Below are positions 40,918-49,074 of a stretch of 64,000 nucleotides of DNA, one piece after another (within the stretch, counting starts at the first letter, position 1; the number at the start of each line of letters is the position of its first letter). A program made the position numbers and the translations under genes. Below the pieces are notes generated by a model. The model saw only the letters and a program-made list of their open reading frames with translations. It did not search any database and had not been told where the DNA came from. The stretch is from an uncultured Acidimicrobiales bacterium (GTDB lineage Bacteria > Actinomycetota > Acidimicrobiia > Acidimicrobiales > Aldehydirespiratoraceae): the NCBI GenBank assembly GCA_958296055.1, contig CATQHS010000001.1, positions 1,894,277-1,958,276 of the forward strand, in the 5' to 3' direction.

Positions 40918-42486
40918 TCATCCGGTGGGCCACGCCGGGGGCAGGCCCCGGTCGATCCAGACGGCGGCGGCCACCGCCGCGAACACGGCGTCGCTGCCGT
41001 TCACCGGCTCGGCGTCGTCGGCTACGACCGTCACCTCCACTGGCGGCATGGCCGAGGCCCCGAGGATGCCGAAGGACCGCACGGTCAGGTCGTGCACGGT
41101 CCCGGCCTCGTCCACGCTCAGCGACTCGTTGGTCACCCACGACAGCGCCATGTGGGCCGCGCCGGTGCAGTACGAGCGCAGCACCGTCTCATCTAGGGGC
41201 TGGCCGGCCCGCACTGACACCGCCAGCGACCCGTTCGGGTTAACCGTGGCCTCGGCCCGGCCCCCGGCGGGGGCGACGACCGCCACCGGTCCGACCGCTC
41301 CCCGGGCCGCAGCCAGCAGCACCGCCGCCTCCACCCATCCCGCGCCCCGGACGGCGCAGGAGGTGGGCGGCCCGGCCACGTCCACTTCTTCCACCTCCAA
41401 GCCGGGGGCGTAGCCTTTGATGACCTCGGCGATGCCCGGGGTGCGGGCCACCCGCACCACCCCGGTTCCGTCGGCCCGCACCCCGGCGCCGACGGGCGGG
41501 CGCTTGGGGCCGAGCGCGGCGGCGTCGGGCCTCGACCACAGCGCTCGCACCGGCCGCTGGTGCTCCTCGGCCAGCTTGCGGGCGGCGACCGCCACCGGCG
41601 AGTTCTGCTTACCGCCGAAGGCGCCCCCGTTGCCCAGCGGCGACGCCGGTTCGCCCCCCGGTTCGCACCAGGCCGCGTCAGTCTCCAGGTAGCCCGGCTC
41701 CACCCAGCTCGTGGACAAGGTGACGTTCCAGTGGCCCGGCGGCGGGGCCAACGGAGGCTCCCAGACCGCGGTGGCCCGGCGGCCCACGCCGCCGCCGGCC
41801 GCGGCCCGGGCCTCGGCCACCGTGGCGCCGGTGACCCAGCCCGACCCGTCGACGGCGGGCACGGCCACCAGCGCCCCGGCTGGGGCGGTGTCGTCGGCGA
41901 ACCCGCCCCGGCCCGCGGCCACATGCGGCCCAGTGGCCTGCGGAGACCGACCCTCGATGGCGGCCCGCCGGTCGGCGGGGCTGCGGTCGGCCTTTTGGCT
42001 TGGCTCTGGGTTGGGCCCGGTGTCGGGGTAGGCGCACCAGGCGTCGAGGATCGGCTGCCATCCGGTGCAGCGGCACAGATGCGCGGCCAGCGCCCGGGCG
42101 GCGGCGTTCCGGTCGCCGTGATCGGTACCGGCTGCGTCCAGCGCAGCGAACCGGCAGATGATCCCGGGCGTGCAGAACCCGCACTGGCTGGCCCCGGCGT
42201 CGGCGAAGGCCCGGGTCCAGCGGTCGCGGATGTCGGGGTCGAGCCCGTCCAGCGTTGTGATCCGCCGCCCCCGCACGCGCCGGGCCGGGGTCACGCAAGC
42301 CACCCGAGCCTGCCCGTCCACCAGCACCGTGCAACATCCGCACTGGCCCTGGGGGCTGCAGCCGTCCTTCACCGACCTGATCCGGGCCTGTTCCCTCACC
42401 ACGTCCAGCAAAGTGGCCCGCGCGTCGTCGACGGTGACGGCCCTGCCGTCGACCACCAGATCAAACCCAGCCTGCGAACCGCCCAT
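40918..42486 (-). CDS. fused [2Fe-2S] and shortened molybdopterin-binding protein (mini xanthine-dehydrogenase type)
   Basis: About 522 residues. Residues 1-160 form a full CoxS/XdhC-like module. A plant-type cluster loop (CSPQGQCGCC, plus a later Cys) and the helical cluster domain ASQCGFCTPG ... HLCRCTGWQ are both present. After a disordered linker come fragments of the molybdopterin subunit: GGAFGGKQNSPVAVAARKLAEEHQ and CAVRGAGWVEA. SFGILGASAMPPVEVTVV follows near the end, over only about 340 residues where 750-800 is normal. No FAD subunit is adjacent. TAGCCT ends 6 bases before ATG 42486, so the start is well supported. Either a genuine compact enzyme or a decayed one. Confidence 0.8.
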   Translation of the reverse strand: MGGSQAGFDLVVDGRAVTVDDARATLLDVVREQARIRSVKDGCSPQGQCGCCTVLVDGQARVACVTPARRVRGRRITTLDGLDPDIRDRWTRAFADAGASQCGFCTPGIICRFAALDAAGTDHGDRNAAARALAAHLCRCTGWQPILDAWCAYPDTGPNPEPSQKADRSPADRRAAIEGRSPQATGPHVAAGRGGFADDTAPAGALVAVPAVDGSGWVTGATVAEARAAAGGGVGRRATAVWEPPLAPPPGHWNVTLSTSWVEPGYLETDAAWCEPGGEPASPLGNGGAFGGKQNSPVAVAARKLAEEHQRPVRALWSRPDAAALGPKRPPVGAGVRADGTGVVRVARTPGIAEVIKGYAPGLEVEEVDVAGPPTSCAVRGAGWVEAAVLLAAARGAVGPVAVVAPAGGRAEATVNPNGSLAVSVRAGQPLDETVLRSYCTGAAHMALSWVTNESLSVDEAGTVHDLTVRSFGILGASAMPPVEVTVVADDAEPVNGSDAVFAAVAAAVWIDRGLPPAWPTG

Positions 42487-42610
42487 CACCGCAGGCTACG
42501 AGCCATAGTTGCGGCTCATGAGCCGTCAGGTTGTCTCATTTGTGAGAACTACACCGCATCCTCGACCTCGGCTCGGCCTTTCCGGTTACGACCGAGGCCA
42601 GCTCCAGCCT

Positions 42611-42662
42611 TTACTCTAAATATTTAACAGTAGTTTAGAGTAGCGATAAAACCCCAGGTCAG
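42611..42662. repeat. left copy of 46-bp direct repeat with AGTAG motifs
   Basis: TAAATATTTAACAGTAG begins a 46-bp segment (42617-42662) that recurs 1560 bp away at 44177-44222 with four mismatches. Within and beside it are the motifs TTAACAGTAG (42624-42633), TTTAGAGTAG (42634-42643) and the inverse TTACTCTAAA (42611-42620). The segment is AT-rich in a GC-rich genome. Confidence 0.8.
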
Positions 42663-42697
42663 ACCATAATTACAAGCATGTAGTTGTGATAGAGTCT

Positions 42698-44122
42698 CTA
42701 ATTGTTGAGTTTCCAGTAAGCGCGCGGATCGTTGGATGACTTACCCACCCGAGAAATAAGGCCCTCCAACTGCAAGACCCGTAGCTGCCGGAGCACAACC
42801 GGGCGCGATCGTCCTGTGGCCTCTGCTAAATCGCCGGTGCTGAGCCTGTCCCCTGAGCGGATCAGTCGCATGAGTTCTCGGGCCGGACGCGGCAACCGGT
42901 CGTTGAGATCCCGATCCACCGACGTCCAAGAGAGCGTGAGCCGGACACTGCCCGATGTCTGGTGGTATTCGGGATCCACAAGGCCGGCGAGTTTCATCTC
43001 GTCGAACATGCGCCGGATGCCTTCTCCGCGCTCCAGTCCGAAGTCGAGTTCCGCACAGGCTCTGGCAATACGGGGATTACGGGCAAAGCGTCTGACCTGA
43101 AGTGGGTCGCTGAGATCGAAGATTCCCGGAAACCGACCTGGGCTCTCGATCTCCAGCCGGTCGTCAAAAATTTCCGCCCGGATGTGGTCGCCGCTGTGGC
43201 TGTAGGACCGATGCACGACCGCGTTGACCAGCCCTTCGAGCCAGGCGTTCAAAGGCAGCGGCGCGATCGGTTCGAAGCGGCCGCGGTCGGTGAGGGCGCG
43301 CCGGGTCGGCAGTTGGTTGAGTACCACTTCGCGGGCTTCGTCGATCATGCGGGGGATGGGCCCTTCGACTCTGACATCGGACAGGAGTTGCTGGCGGGCG
43401 CCGACGCCGCGTTCCGATCCGCGGTAGCGCAGCACCCGCACTAATGCCTGAGGGAGCCATTGCTGGGGCTCAGGGGCCAACAGCAGCACTGCGGCGATGG
43501 TGACTTGGCCGTCGCGATTGAGCAGCCCGCGGGCGCTGAGCAGTCGCTCAGGGTCGGGATGGGAAAGCTGGTCGGCGTAGTCGCTGAGAAGGCCGCGGTC
43601 GAGGTCATCAAGTACTGCCCGGTCGGCCGGGGTGCTCTCGAAGCTCGCTTGCCCCTTGTCGTAGAGCAGTTCCTGTCGCTGCTGGAAGTTCAGCTTGCGG
43701 TTCTGGTCGCCGACGCGCAGGTAGACCTCGTCCCGGTTGGTGGCGTGGACCTTGTCAGGGGTCGACTCGACCCTGATCACGACAAGCCGATCCGGGCCAC
43801 CCTTGGCGGTGATGCAGTCGATGAGCTGGAACTGGCACCGCACGGGCGGGTTGGTGAAATCGACGGCGGCCCGCCGCCAGTCCGTCTGTCGTTTGATTCC
43901 AACTGAACCGATGCCTTCAACTGCGCCGTCGTCGCTGAGCCCGATGATGATCGCACCCCCCTCGGCGTTGGCGAAGCCCACGAGCAAGTCGGCGATGGTT
44001 TGCCCGTTCACGCCGGCGCTCTTGCGCTCGAGCCACTGGTCCTCGGGGAAGGCGGCCAACGCCTCGCCGACCTCGGCCGGGCTGAGTTGCAGTGCTTGCT
44101 CCACAGAGCCGACGGTGGCCAT
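42698..44122 (-). CDS. AlbA_2 (Schlafen-type) / HATPase_c_4 / winged-helix protein
   Basis: A 474-residue protein. Residues about 25-125 match AlbA_2 (QWLERKSAG ... LVGFANAEGGAIIIGLSDDG). A GHKL-like ATPase region lies at about 290-350 (LEGLVNAVVHRSYSHSGDH, DDRLEIESPG). A C-terminal winged helix occupies about 410-470 (STGDLAEATGRSRPVVLRQLRVLQLEGLI). Such proteins are putative ATP-dependent DNA-binding regulators and often occur singly in defence or mobile regions. The gene stands alone between 46-bp direct repeats and has a lower GC content than neighbours. GGAG precedes the ATG. Confidence 0.85.
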   Translation of the reverse strand: MATVGSVEQALQLSPAEVGEALAAFPEDQWLERKSAGVNGQTIADLLVGFANAEGGAIIIGLSDDGAVEGIGSVGIKRQTDWRRAAVDFTNPPVRCQFQLIDCITAKGGPDRLVVIRVESTPDKVHATNRDEVYLRVGDQNRKLNFQQRQELLYDKGQASFESTPADRAVLDDLDRGLLSDYADQLSHPDPERLLSARGLLNRDGQVTIAAVLLLAPEPQQWLPQALVRVLRYRGSERGVGARQQLLSDVRVEGPIPRMIDEAREVVLNQLPTRRALTDRGRFEPIAPLPLNAWLEGLVNAVVHRSYSHSGDHIRAEIFDDRLEIESPGRFPGIFDLSDPLQVRRFARNPRIARACAELDFGLERGEGIRRMFDEMKLAGLVDPEYHQTSGSVRLTLSWTSVDRDLNDRLPRPARELMRLIRSGDRLSTGDLAEATGRSRPVVLRQLRVLQLEGLISRVGKSSNDPRAYWKLNN

Positions 44123-44170
44123 GTCACTACTCCGATCGCCTTGGCCTAGAACACTTGGACAGGCTATCGG

Positions 44171-44268
44171 CTACTGTAAATATTTAACAGTAGCTGGAAG
44201 TAGCGATAAAACCCCAGGTCAGCGGGGTTAGAATATTTAGAGTAGCGTTACAGTAGGGTTTACAGTAG
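44171..44268. repeat. right copy of 46-bp direct repeat plus iterated AGTAG motifs
   Basis: The 46-bp repeat is at 44177-44222. Additional motif copies are the inverse CTACTGTAAA (44171-44180), TTAACAGTAG (44184-44193), TTTAGAGTAG (44236-44245), TTACAGTAG (44248-44256) and TTTACAGTAG (44259-44268). CTACTGT and ACAGTAG form an inverted repeat around AAATATTTA. This cluster is directly upstream of the AlbA_2 gene. Confidence 0.8.
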
Positions 44269-44293
44269 AAACCGGGGCCGCCCGTCGGGCGGA

Positions 44294-44614
44294 TTAGCTG
44301 AAGCTTTGGCCGCAGCCGCAGGTGCGCTGGGCGTTGGGGTTGTCGATCGAGAAACCGGCGTCTTGGAGGCTGTTCTTGTAGTCGAGGGTGGCCCCTTCGA
44401 GCAGCATGGCCGAGGACTGATCGACCACCACCTCGACCGCACCGAAAGTGGCCTTGCGGTCGCCGTCGCCGAACTCGCTGTCGAAGTACATCTCGTAGGA
44501 GAAGCCGGAGCAGCCGCCGGGGCGCACCGCCACCCGCAGAGCGAGGCCCTCCTCGTTCTCGGTCTCGATGAGCTCGGAGACCTTGCTGGCGGCGTTCTCG
44601 GTGAGGGTGATCAC
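44294..44614 (-). CDS. erpA: HesB/IscA-family iron-sulfur cluster insertion protein
   Basis: A 106-residue A-type Fe-S carrier. The three conserved cysteines are in GGCSGFSYEM and CGCGQSF at the C-terminus. It delivers clusters to apo-proteins. A GTG start with GGAGG 6 bases upstream. It is divergent from the mrp gene, another Fe-S carrier, and the two probably serve the same client enzymes, including the many Fe-S and radical-SAM proteins of this window. Confidence 0.9.
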   Translation of the reverse strand: MITLTENAASKVSELIETENEEGLALRVAVRPGGCSGFSYEMYFDSEFGDGDRKATFGAVEVVVDQSSAMLLEGATLDYKNSLQDAGFSIDNPNAQRTCGCGQSFS

Positions 44615-44718
44615 GATGACCTCCGGATGGGGAAAGATCGTCGGGCGGATGACTCGGGCGGAACCGGCTAGCCGGTTCCGGCTCTCAGCCTACCCACAAA
44701 CAACCCGAAGGGCCACGG

Positions 44719-44724
44719 TAGCCT
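44719..44724 (+). promoter_or_regulatory. -10 element TAGCCT of a leaderless mrp transcript
   Basis: TAGCCT ends 7 bases before the GTG at 44732. There is no Shine-Dalgarno in between. Confidence 0.5.
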
Positions 44725-44731
44725 TCGCCGG

Positions 44732-45898
44732 GTGACGGCCGTCCCGCCCACCGCGGAGGAGGTGACCCGGCTCCTCGAGGGCGTCATCGACCCGGAACTG
44801 GGCAGCAACATCGTCGAGCTGGGCATGGCCCGGGGGGTGGCCGTCGAACCGGCCGGGCGGGTGAGGGTGGAGATCGCCCTCACCACCGCGGGCTGCCCGC
44901 TGCGGGCCCAGATCCAGCGCGATGTCAAGACCCGGCTGGAGTCGATGCCGGGGGTGACCGGCGTGAAGATCGCCTGGGCCGAGCTCAACCAGGAGGAGAA
45001 GGCGGCGGCCATGGCCAAAGCCCGATGGAACGCGTCCGGCAACGCCCCGGCCACCTCCATCCCCCCCGCCACCAAGGTGCTGATGATCGCCAGCGGCAAG
45101 GGCGGGGTCGGCAAGTCGTCGGTCACCGTCAACCTGGCCGCGGCCCTGGCCGACGAGGGGTACCGGGTCGGGGTGATGGACGCCGACATCTGGGGGTTCT
45201 CGGTGCCTCGGATGCTGGGGGTGGAGGGCGAGCTCCGCTCGCTCGACGGCAAGATCGTCCCGCTGACCCGCCGGATCGGCCCCGGCCGGGTGGATGTGGT
45301 GTCGATGGGGTTCCTGGTCGACCGGGAGGACTCGGCGTTGATGTGGCGGGGATTCATGCTCAGCCGGGCTGTGCAGCACTTCTGCGAGGATGTCCGCTGG
45401 AGCGACGACCTCGACTACCTGCTCATCGACATGCCCCCCGGCACCGGCGACGTCCAGATGGGACTGGCCCGCCGCCTCCCCCGGGCCGAGATGATCGTGG
45501 TCACCACCCCGGCCCTGGCCGCCCAAAAGGTGGCGGCCCGGGTGGTGGACATGGGCCGCAAGAACTACCTACGGGTGGTGGGCGTGATCGAGAACATGTC
45601 CGAGCTGGTGACCCCCGCCGGCGAGCGCTACGCCGTGTTCGGCACCGGGGGCGGGGCCCAGTTGGCCGAGGAGGTGGGCGCAGTCCTGCTGGGCCGGATT
45701 CCGCTAGAGGCGGCCGTGTCCACCGGCGCCGATCGGGGCGAGCCCGCCGTCTTGGGCGACGGCCCCGCGGCCGAGGCCCTTCGGGCCGTGGCCCGCAAGC
45801 TGGCCTCCGAGCACGTGCCCCCGGTGCAGATGGCCGGGTGCAGCGCCCGCATCCTCGACGCGGCCCTAGCCTCCCTCGACGCCGCCGCGGATCAGTAG
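44732..45898 (+). CDS. mrp: Mrp/ApbC-family P-loop ATPase, iron-sulfur carrier
   Basis: A 388-residue protein. The N-terminal MIP18/DUF59 domain (about 1-85, EGVIDPELGSNIVELGM) is followed by a deviant Walker A ASGKGGVGKSS near residue 120. It also has DADIWGFSVPRML and LLIDMPPGTGDVQMGLARR. It binds and transfers [4Fe-4S] clusters in the cytosol. The CxxC typical of the central domain is not obvious, although a Cys occurs near the C-terminus (MAGCSARI). Leaderless GTG start. Divergent from erpA. Confidence 0.92.
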   Translation: MTAVPPTAEEVTRLLEGVIDPELGSNIVELGMARGVAVEPAGRVRVEIALTTAGCPLRAQIQRDVKTRLESMPGVTGVKIAWAELNQEEKAAAMAKARWNASGNAPATSIPPATKVLMIASGKGGVGKSSVTVNLAAALADEGYRVGVMDADIWGFSVPRMLGVEGELRSLDGKIVPLTRRIGPGRVDVVSMGFLVDREDSALMWRGFMLSRAVQHFCEDVRWSDDLDYLLIDMPPGTGDVQMGLARRLPRAEMIVVTTPALAAQKVAARVVDMGRKNYLRVVGVIENMSELVTPAGERYAVFGTGGGAQLAEEVGAVLLGRIPLEAAVSTGADRGEPAVLGDGPAAEALRAVARKLASEHVPPVQMAGCSARILDAALASLDAAADQ

Positions 45899-45974
45899 CT
45901 GGCCGGACCCGGCGGGTCCCTCGGGCTGCGCCGGTCCCGGCCATCAGCCGGGTTCTAACCGAAGCCGCCGCGGA

Positions 45975-46370
45975 TCAGCCGTCGAGGTCGATCGGCCCGT
46001 AATTGATCTGCAGACGGTGGCGGAACCGTCGCACCAGCATCGTGCGGACGATGATCCGGGTCGGCGGGGCTAGCAGCACCAAGCCGAGGGCGTCGGTGAG
46101 GAAGCCCGGCGTGAGCATCAGCGCCCCGGCGACCAGTATCAGCAGCCCGTCGACTAGCTCGTTGCCCGGCATTTGGCCCTGGGCCATCCGCTCTCGGACC
46201 CGGTTCAGCACCCACAGGCCCTCCCGGCGCACCAGCCAGGCTCCGACCACCGAAACCAGGATCAGCAGCCCGATGGTCTGAAGGGTGCCGATGCCGACGG
46301 CAACCCGCACGATGACGTACAACTCCAAGATCGGCACCCCGATCAGAAGCGCCACCAGCACTATGAGCAC
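45975..46370 (-). CDS. fxsA: FxsA family membrane protein
   Basis: A 131-residue inner-membrane protein with three or four hydrophobic segments: VLVALLIGVPILELYVIVRVA, IGLLILVSVVGAWLVRREG and LVDGLLILVAGALMLTPGFLTDALG. The last contains the conserved LTPGFLTD motif. FxsA overproduction alleviates phage T7 exclusion by F plasmid in E. coli; its native role is unclear. TACGAT ends 6 bases before the GTG on the minus strand, giving a leaderless start. Confidence 0.92.
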   Translation of the reverse strand: MLIVLVALLIGVPILELYVIVRVAVGIGTLQTIGLLILVSVVGAWLVRREGLWVLNRVRERMAQGQMPGNELVDGLLILVAGALMLTPGFLTDALGLVLLAPPTRIIVRTMLVRRFRHRLQINYGPIDLDG

Positions 46371-46400
46371 GCCGCCATCGTAGGCCCAGCTCCCGGCTGG

Positions 46401-47588
46401 TCATTGCGGTTGCGGTTCGTCGGGGTCGGGGGTGGCGGCTCGCCAGATTTCGGCGTGGGCGGCCCAAGAGCCGCGTCGGAGCCCGAAGCACGGTCCGGGG
46501 TGCAGGTTCTGCTCGGAGGTCAGCCGGCGGGCGGCTTCGGCGAAGGTCCGGTCGGGGTGCGACGACGCGGCCGCTTCGGCGCCGGCGGTTTCGGTGATGG
46601 CGGCGTAGCGGCTGGTGAGATCGGCCACCCGGGCCCGTATAGCCGCGACGGTCTCGTCGAACCAGGGCCAGAGCTCTTCGGGCAGGTCTTGCCGGTAGCC
46701 GTCGGTGCTGGGTCCTCTGGCCCCGTGGAGGCGGCTGAGTACCTCATCGGGATTCAGCTTCAGCCGGGAGCCGATGGCCCGGTGATCGCCGCTGTGGACG
46801 CTCATGGCCTCTATGGCCACAACCGCCCACACCCGGCGGGCGTTGAGCCCGTACTTCAACCGGTGCAGGTCGACGTAACGGCCGGACTTGACCTTGATCC
46901 GCAGATGAGGCCCGCTAGGGCCGGTGTCGAATCGGGCCACGAACCCTTCCGTGAGTTCGTCGTGGGAGCCTTCTTCGGTATGGGCGATGATCTCGTCGAT
47001 GGACCCGAACCGGCGGTCGGCAGCGGCCGGGCCGGGCCATTCGATGGCGTCGAGGGGCAGGTCCGCTCCGGTGCCGATGTCGATGACGGCGAGCAGCACC
47101 AGGTCGCGGGTGCTCCCGTAATCGATCAGCACCCGGTTCTCGGGGTAGATCACCTCGAACAGCGGGGTGACGTCTGATCCGAACCGGACCGCGGCGTAGC
47201 GTTCGCGCCAGATCTCGGTGGCCTGGCGGGCCTGCGGCGAGTCGAGCCGGCCCCGGGTGGTGATCCTGATCTCGCCGTCGTGTTGGTAGGCGATGCCCAA
47301 AGAGCCGTCGAGCTTCTCGGTGACGTGCATGGCGCAGCCGTCGGGAATAGTCGGGGCGTGGGGCTCTTGCACCCCGAAGAACTTGGGGAACGGGCGGGCG
47401 ACCACCTCGCCCTCGGCGTCCACCACCAGACCCCGGCAAAGGGTGGTGATCTCATCCCAGGTCTCGGAGTAGGTGGCCTTGTTGGTGTAGTTCAGTATCC
47501 GCAGACCGCGGTGGCGTCGGTCGGTGACCAGCCCCTCGTCCACGGCCGACTGGAACCGGTCGAGGTCCACCAGATCGGATAAGCGCAT
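46401..47588 (-). CDS. T4 Rnl1-like RNA ligase
   Basis: A 395-residue ATP-dependent ligase. Adenylation motif I is EKLDGSLG with Lys92. ETWDEITTLCRGLVVD precedes it. Motif III is FEVIYPENRVL, motif IV EGFVARF and motif V LRIKVKSGRYVDLH. The C-terminal about 150 residues are helical, as in Rnl1. Rnl1 seals broken tRNA anticodon loops in T4-infected E. coli; bacterial homologues may repair tRNA cut by toxins. No end-healing kinase-phosphatase is next to it. The perfect -10 TATAGT ends 7 bases before the ATG at 47588, so upstream GTGs are not used. Confidence 0.88.
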   Translation of the reverse strand: MRLSDLVDLDRFQSAVDEGLVTDRRHRGLRILNYTNKATYSETWDEITTLCRGLVVDAEGEVVARPFPKFFGVQEPHAPTIPDGCAMHVTEKLDGSLGIAYQHDGEIRITTRGRLDSPQARQATEIWRERYAAVRFGSDVTPLFEVIYPENRVLIDYGSTRDLVLLAVIDIGTGADLPLDAIEWPGPAAADRRFGSIDEIIAHTEEGSHDELTEGFVARFDTGPSGPHLRIKVKSGRYVDLHRLKYGLNARRVWAVVAIEAMSVHSGDHRAIGSRLKLNPDEVLSRLHGARGPSTDGYRQDLPEELWPWFDETVAAIRARVADLTSRYAAITETAGAEAAASSHPDRTFAEAARRLTSEQNLHPGPCFGLRRGSWAAHAEIWRAATPDPDEPQPQ

Positions 47589-47595
47589 ACGCCGC

Positions 47596-47601
47596 ACTAT
47601 A
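47596..47601 (-). promoter_or_regulatory. -10 element TATAGT of the RNA-ligase gene
   Basis: TATAGT matches TANNNT and lies 7 bases before ATG 47588. It would also overlap the two possible GTG starts at 47606 and 47597, which excludes them if the transcript is leaderless. It is the best -10 match in the window. Confidence 0.55.
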
Positions 47602-47731
47602 GCCACGGGGGCTGACAGTCAACGAGGGTGCTCACCGCTCGGCTCGACAGGGTTGCCGAGCACGGACGGTACGGGCCGACAGGTCGAGGGCAGGCCGCTC
47701 AAATCGTCCGCCGGCACTGGCCGCTCCCGCT

Positions 47732-47737
47732 TAGCCT
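47732..47737 (+). promoter_or_regulatory. -10 element TAGCCT of a leaderless selA transcript
   Basis: TAGCCT ends 7 bases before GTG 47745. The 150 bases upstream, to the RNA-ligase gene, hold no tRNA-Sec and no other feature that I can see. Confidence 0.5.
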
Positions 47738-47744
47738 GGCTGAC

Positions 47745-49007
47745 GTGACCGGTTCGGAACGCCCGCCCTCGGTGGACCGGCTGGCCCGGTCGCTGGCCGA
47801 AACCGGGCTGCCCCATCCGCTGCTAGTCGACGCGGCCCGGGCCGCCATCGCCGCGGGCGACCCCGGCTCGGCCGCGGCCCGGGCCGCCGACGCCGGCCGT
47901 CGGCTGCTGGCCCCGGTGATAAACGGCACCGGGGTGCTGCTCCACACCAACCTGGGCCGGGCTCCCCTGGCCTGGACCCAGGAGGCCGCCTACTCGAACC
48001 TCGAGTTCGATTTGGCCACCGGTGAACGGGGATCGCGCCAAGCCGCCGCCCCCGCCCTTTTGGCCCGGGCCTGCGGGGCTGAGTCGGCCATCGTGGTGAA
48101 CAACGGCGCGGCCGCCGTCCTGCTGGTGTTGGCCGGCCTGGCCGAGGGCCGCGACGTGGTGGTGTCCAGGGGCGAACTGGTGGAGATCGGCGGCGGTTTT
48201 CGCATCCCCGACGTGATGGCCCGCTCCGGCGCCCGGCTGGTGGAGGTGGGAACCACCAACCGCACCCGCCGAGCCGACTACGCGGCCGCGGTGGCCGACC
48301 CGGCCCGGGCCGTGGCCGTCGTGATGAAGGTCCACCAGTCCAACTACCGGATCGTGGGATTCACCGAGGCCCCGCTCACCGCCGAGCTGGCCGACCTCGG
48401 GCCTCCGCTGACCGCCGACCTCGGCTCGGGCCTGCTCGACAGCCGGTGCCCGTGGCTGCCGTCCGGCCCGCCGGGATGGCTGGAGGGAGAGCCGGCCGCC
48501 CGCCAGACGCTGGCCGCGGGCGCAGCGCTGGTGATCTTCTCCGGCGACAAGCTTCTCGGCGGCCCCCAGGCCGGGATCATCGCTGGCCGGGCCGACTTGG
48601 TGGCCGCCTGCGCCCGCCACCCCCTGGCCCGGGCCCTGCGGCCCGGGCCGCTGGTGCTCGGGGCCCTCCAGCAGGTGGCGTTGGCCTACCTGCGGGGCGA
48701 CGGGGCGGCCATACCGTTCTGGCGCATGGCCGGGCTCACCGTCGAAGACCTCAGAGCCCGCACCGGCGCCTATGAGGGCCTGAGCATCGTCGAGGTGATG
48801 TCGGTGCCCGGCGGCGGCACCCTGCCCGGGGTCGAGATCCCGTCGGTGGGGGTGGCCGTGGCCGGAGACCATGCCGAAGCGCTGCGATCCCGGTCGCGGC
48901 CCATCATCGCCCGGGTGGCCAACACCGCCACCGTGGTTGATCTGCGCACCATCGACCCGGCCGCCGACGAAGAGGTGGCCGCGGCCCTGCGCAGCCTCGC
49001 AGGCTGA
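47745..49007 (+). CDS. selA: L-seryl-tRNA(Sec) selenium transferase
   Basis: A 420-residue PLP enzyme converting seryl-tRNA(Sec) to selenocysteyl-tRNA(Sec) with selenophosphate. Motifs are INGTGVLLHTNLGRAPL, SNLEFDLATGERGSR, VVNNGAAAVLLVLAGLA and the PLP-lysine region FSGDKLLGGPQAGI. TNRTRRADYAAAV is the substrate loop. The leaderless GTG at 47745 gives a protein with only a short helical N-terminal domain (E. coli SelA is 463 residues). selB follows 67 bases downstream. selD and tRNA-Sec are not in the window. Confidence 0.95.
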   Translation: MTGSERPPSVDRLARSLAETGLPHPLLVDAARAAIAAGDPGSAAARAADAGRRLLAPVINGTGVLLHTNLGRAPLAWTQEAAYSNLEFDLATGERGSRQAAAPALLARACGAESAIVVNNGAAAVLLVLAGLAEGRDVVVSRGELVEIGGGFRIPDVMARSGARLVEVGTTNRTRRADYAAAVADPARAVAVVMKVHQSNYRIVGFTEAPLTAELADLGPPLTADLGSGLLDSRCPWLPSGPPGWLEGEPAARQTLAAGAALVIFSGDKLLGGPQAGIIAGRADLVAACARHPLARALRPGPLVLGALQQVALAYLRGDGAAIPFWRMAGLTVEDLRARTGAYEGLSIVEVMSVPGGGTLPGVEIPSVGVAVAGDHAEALRSRSRPIIARVANTATVVDLRTIDPAADEEVAAALRSLAG

Positions 49008-49074
49008 TGCCTTCGGCCGTCCCCGTCCCTGGCTCTGCCCCCGGCCCCGCCGGCGCTGGCCGCCGATCCGGCTG

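Noticed and set aside
42490-42697. terminal inverted repeats of an insertion sequence around the AlbA_2 gene
   Set aside because: The long repeats are direct, not inverted, and the gene is not a transposase; kept as direct repeats.
47589-47744. possible tRNA-Sec upstream of selA
   Set aside because: The spacer has no 8-bp acceptor pairing, no TCA anticodon arm and no T-loop consensus; contains GCTCAAATCG only by chance.
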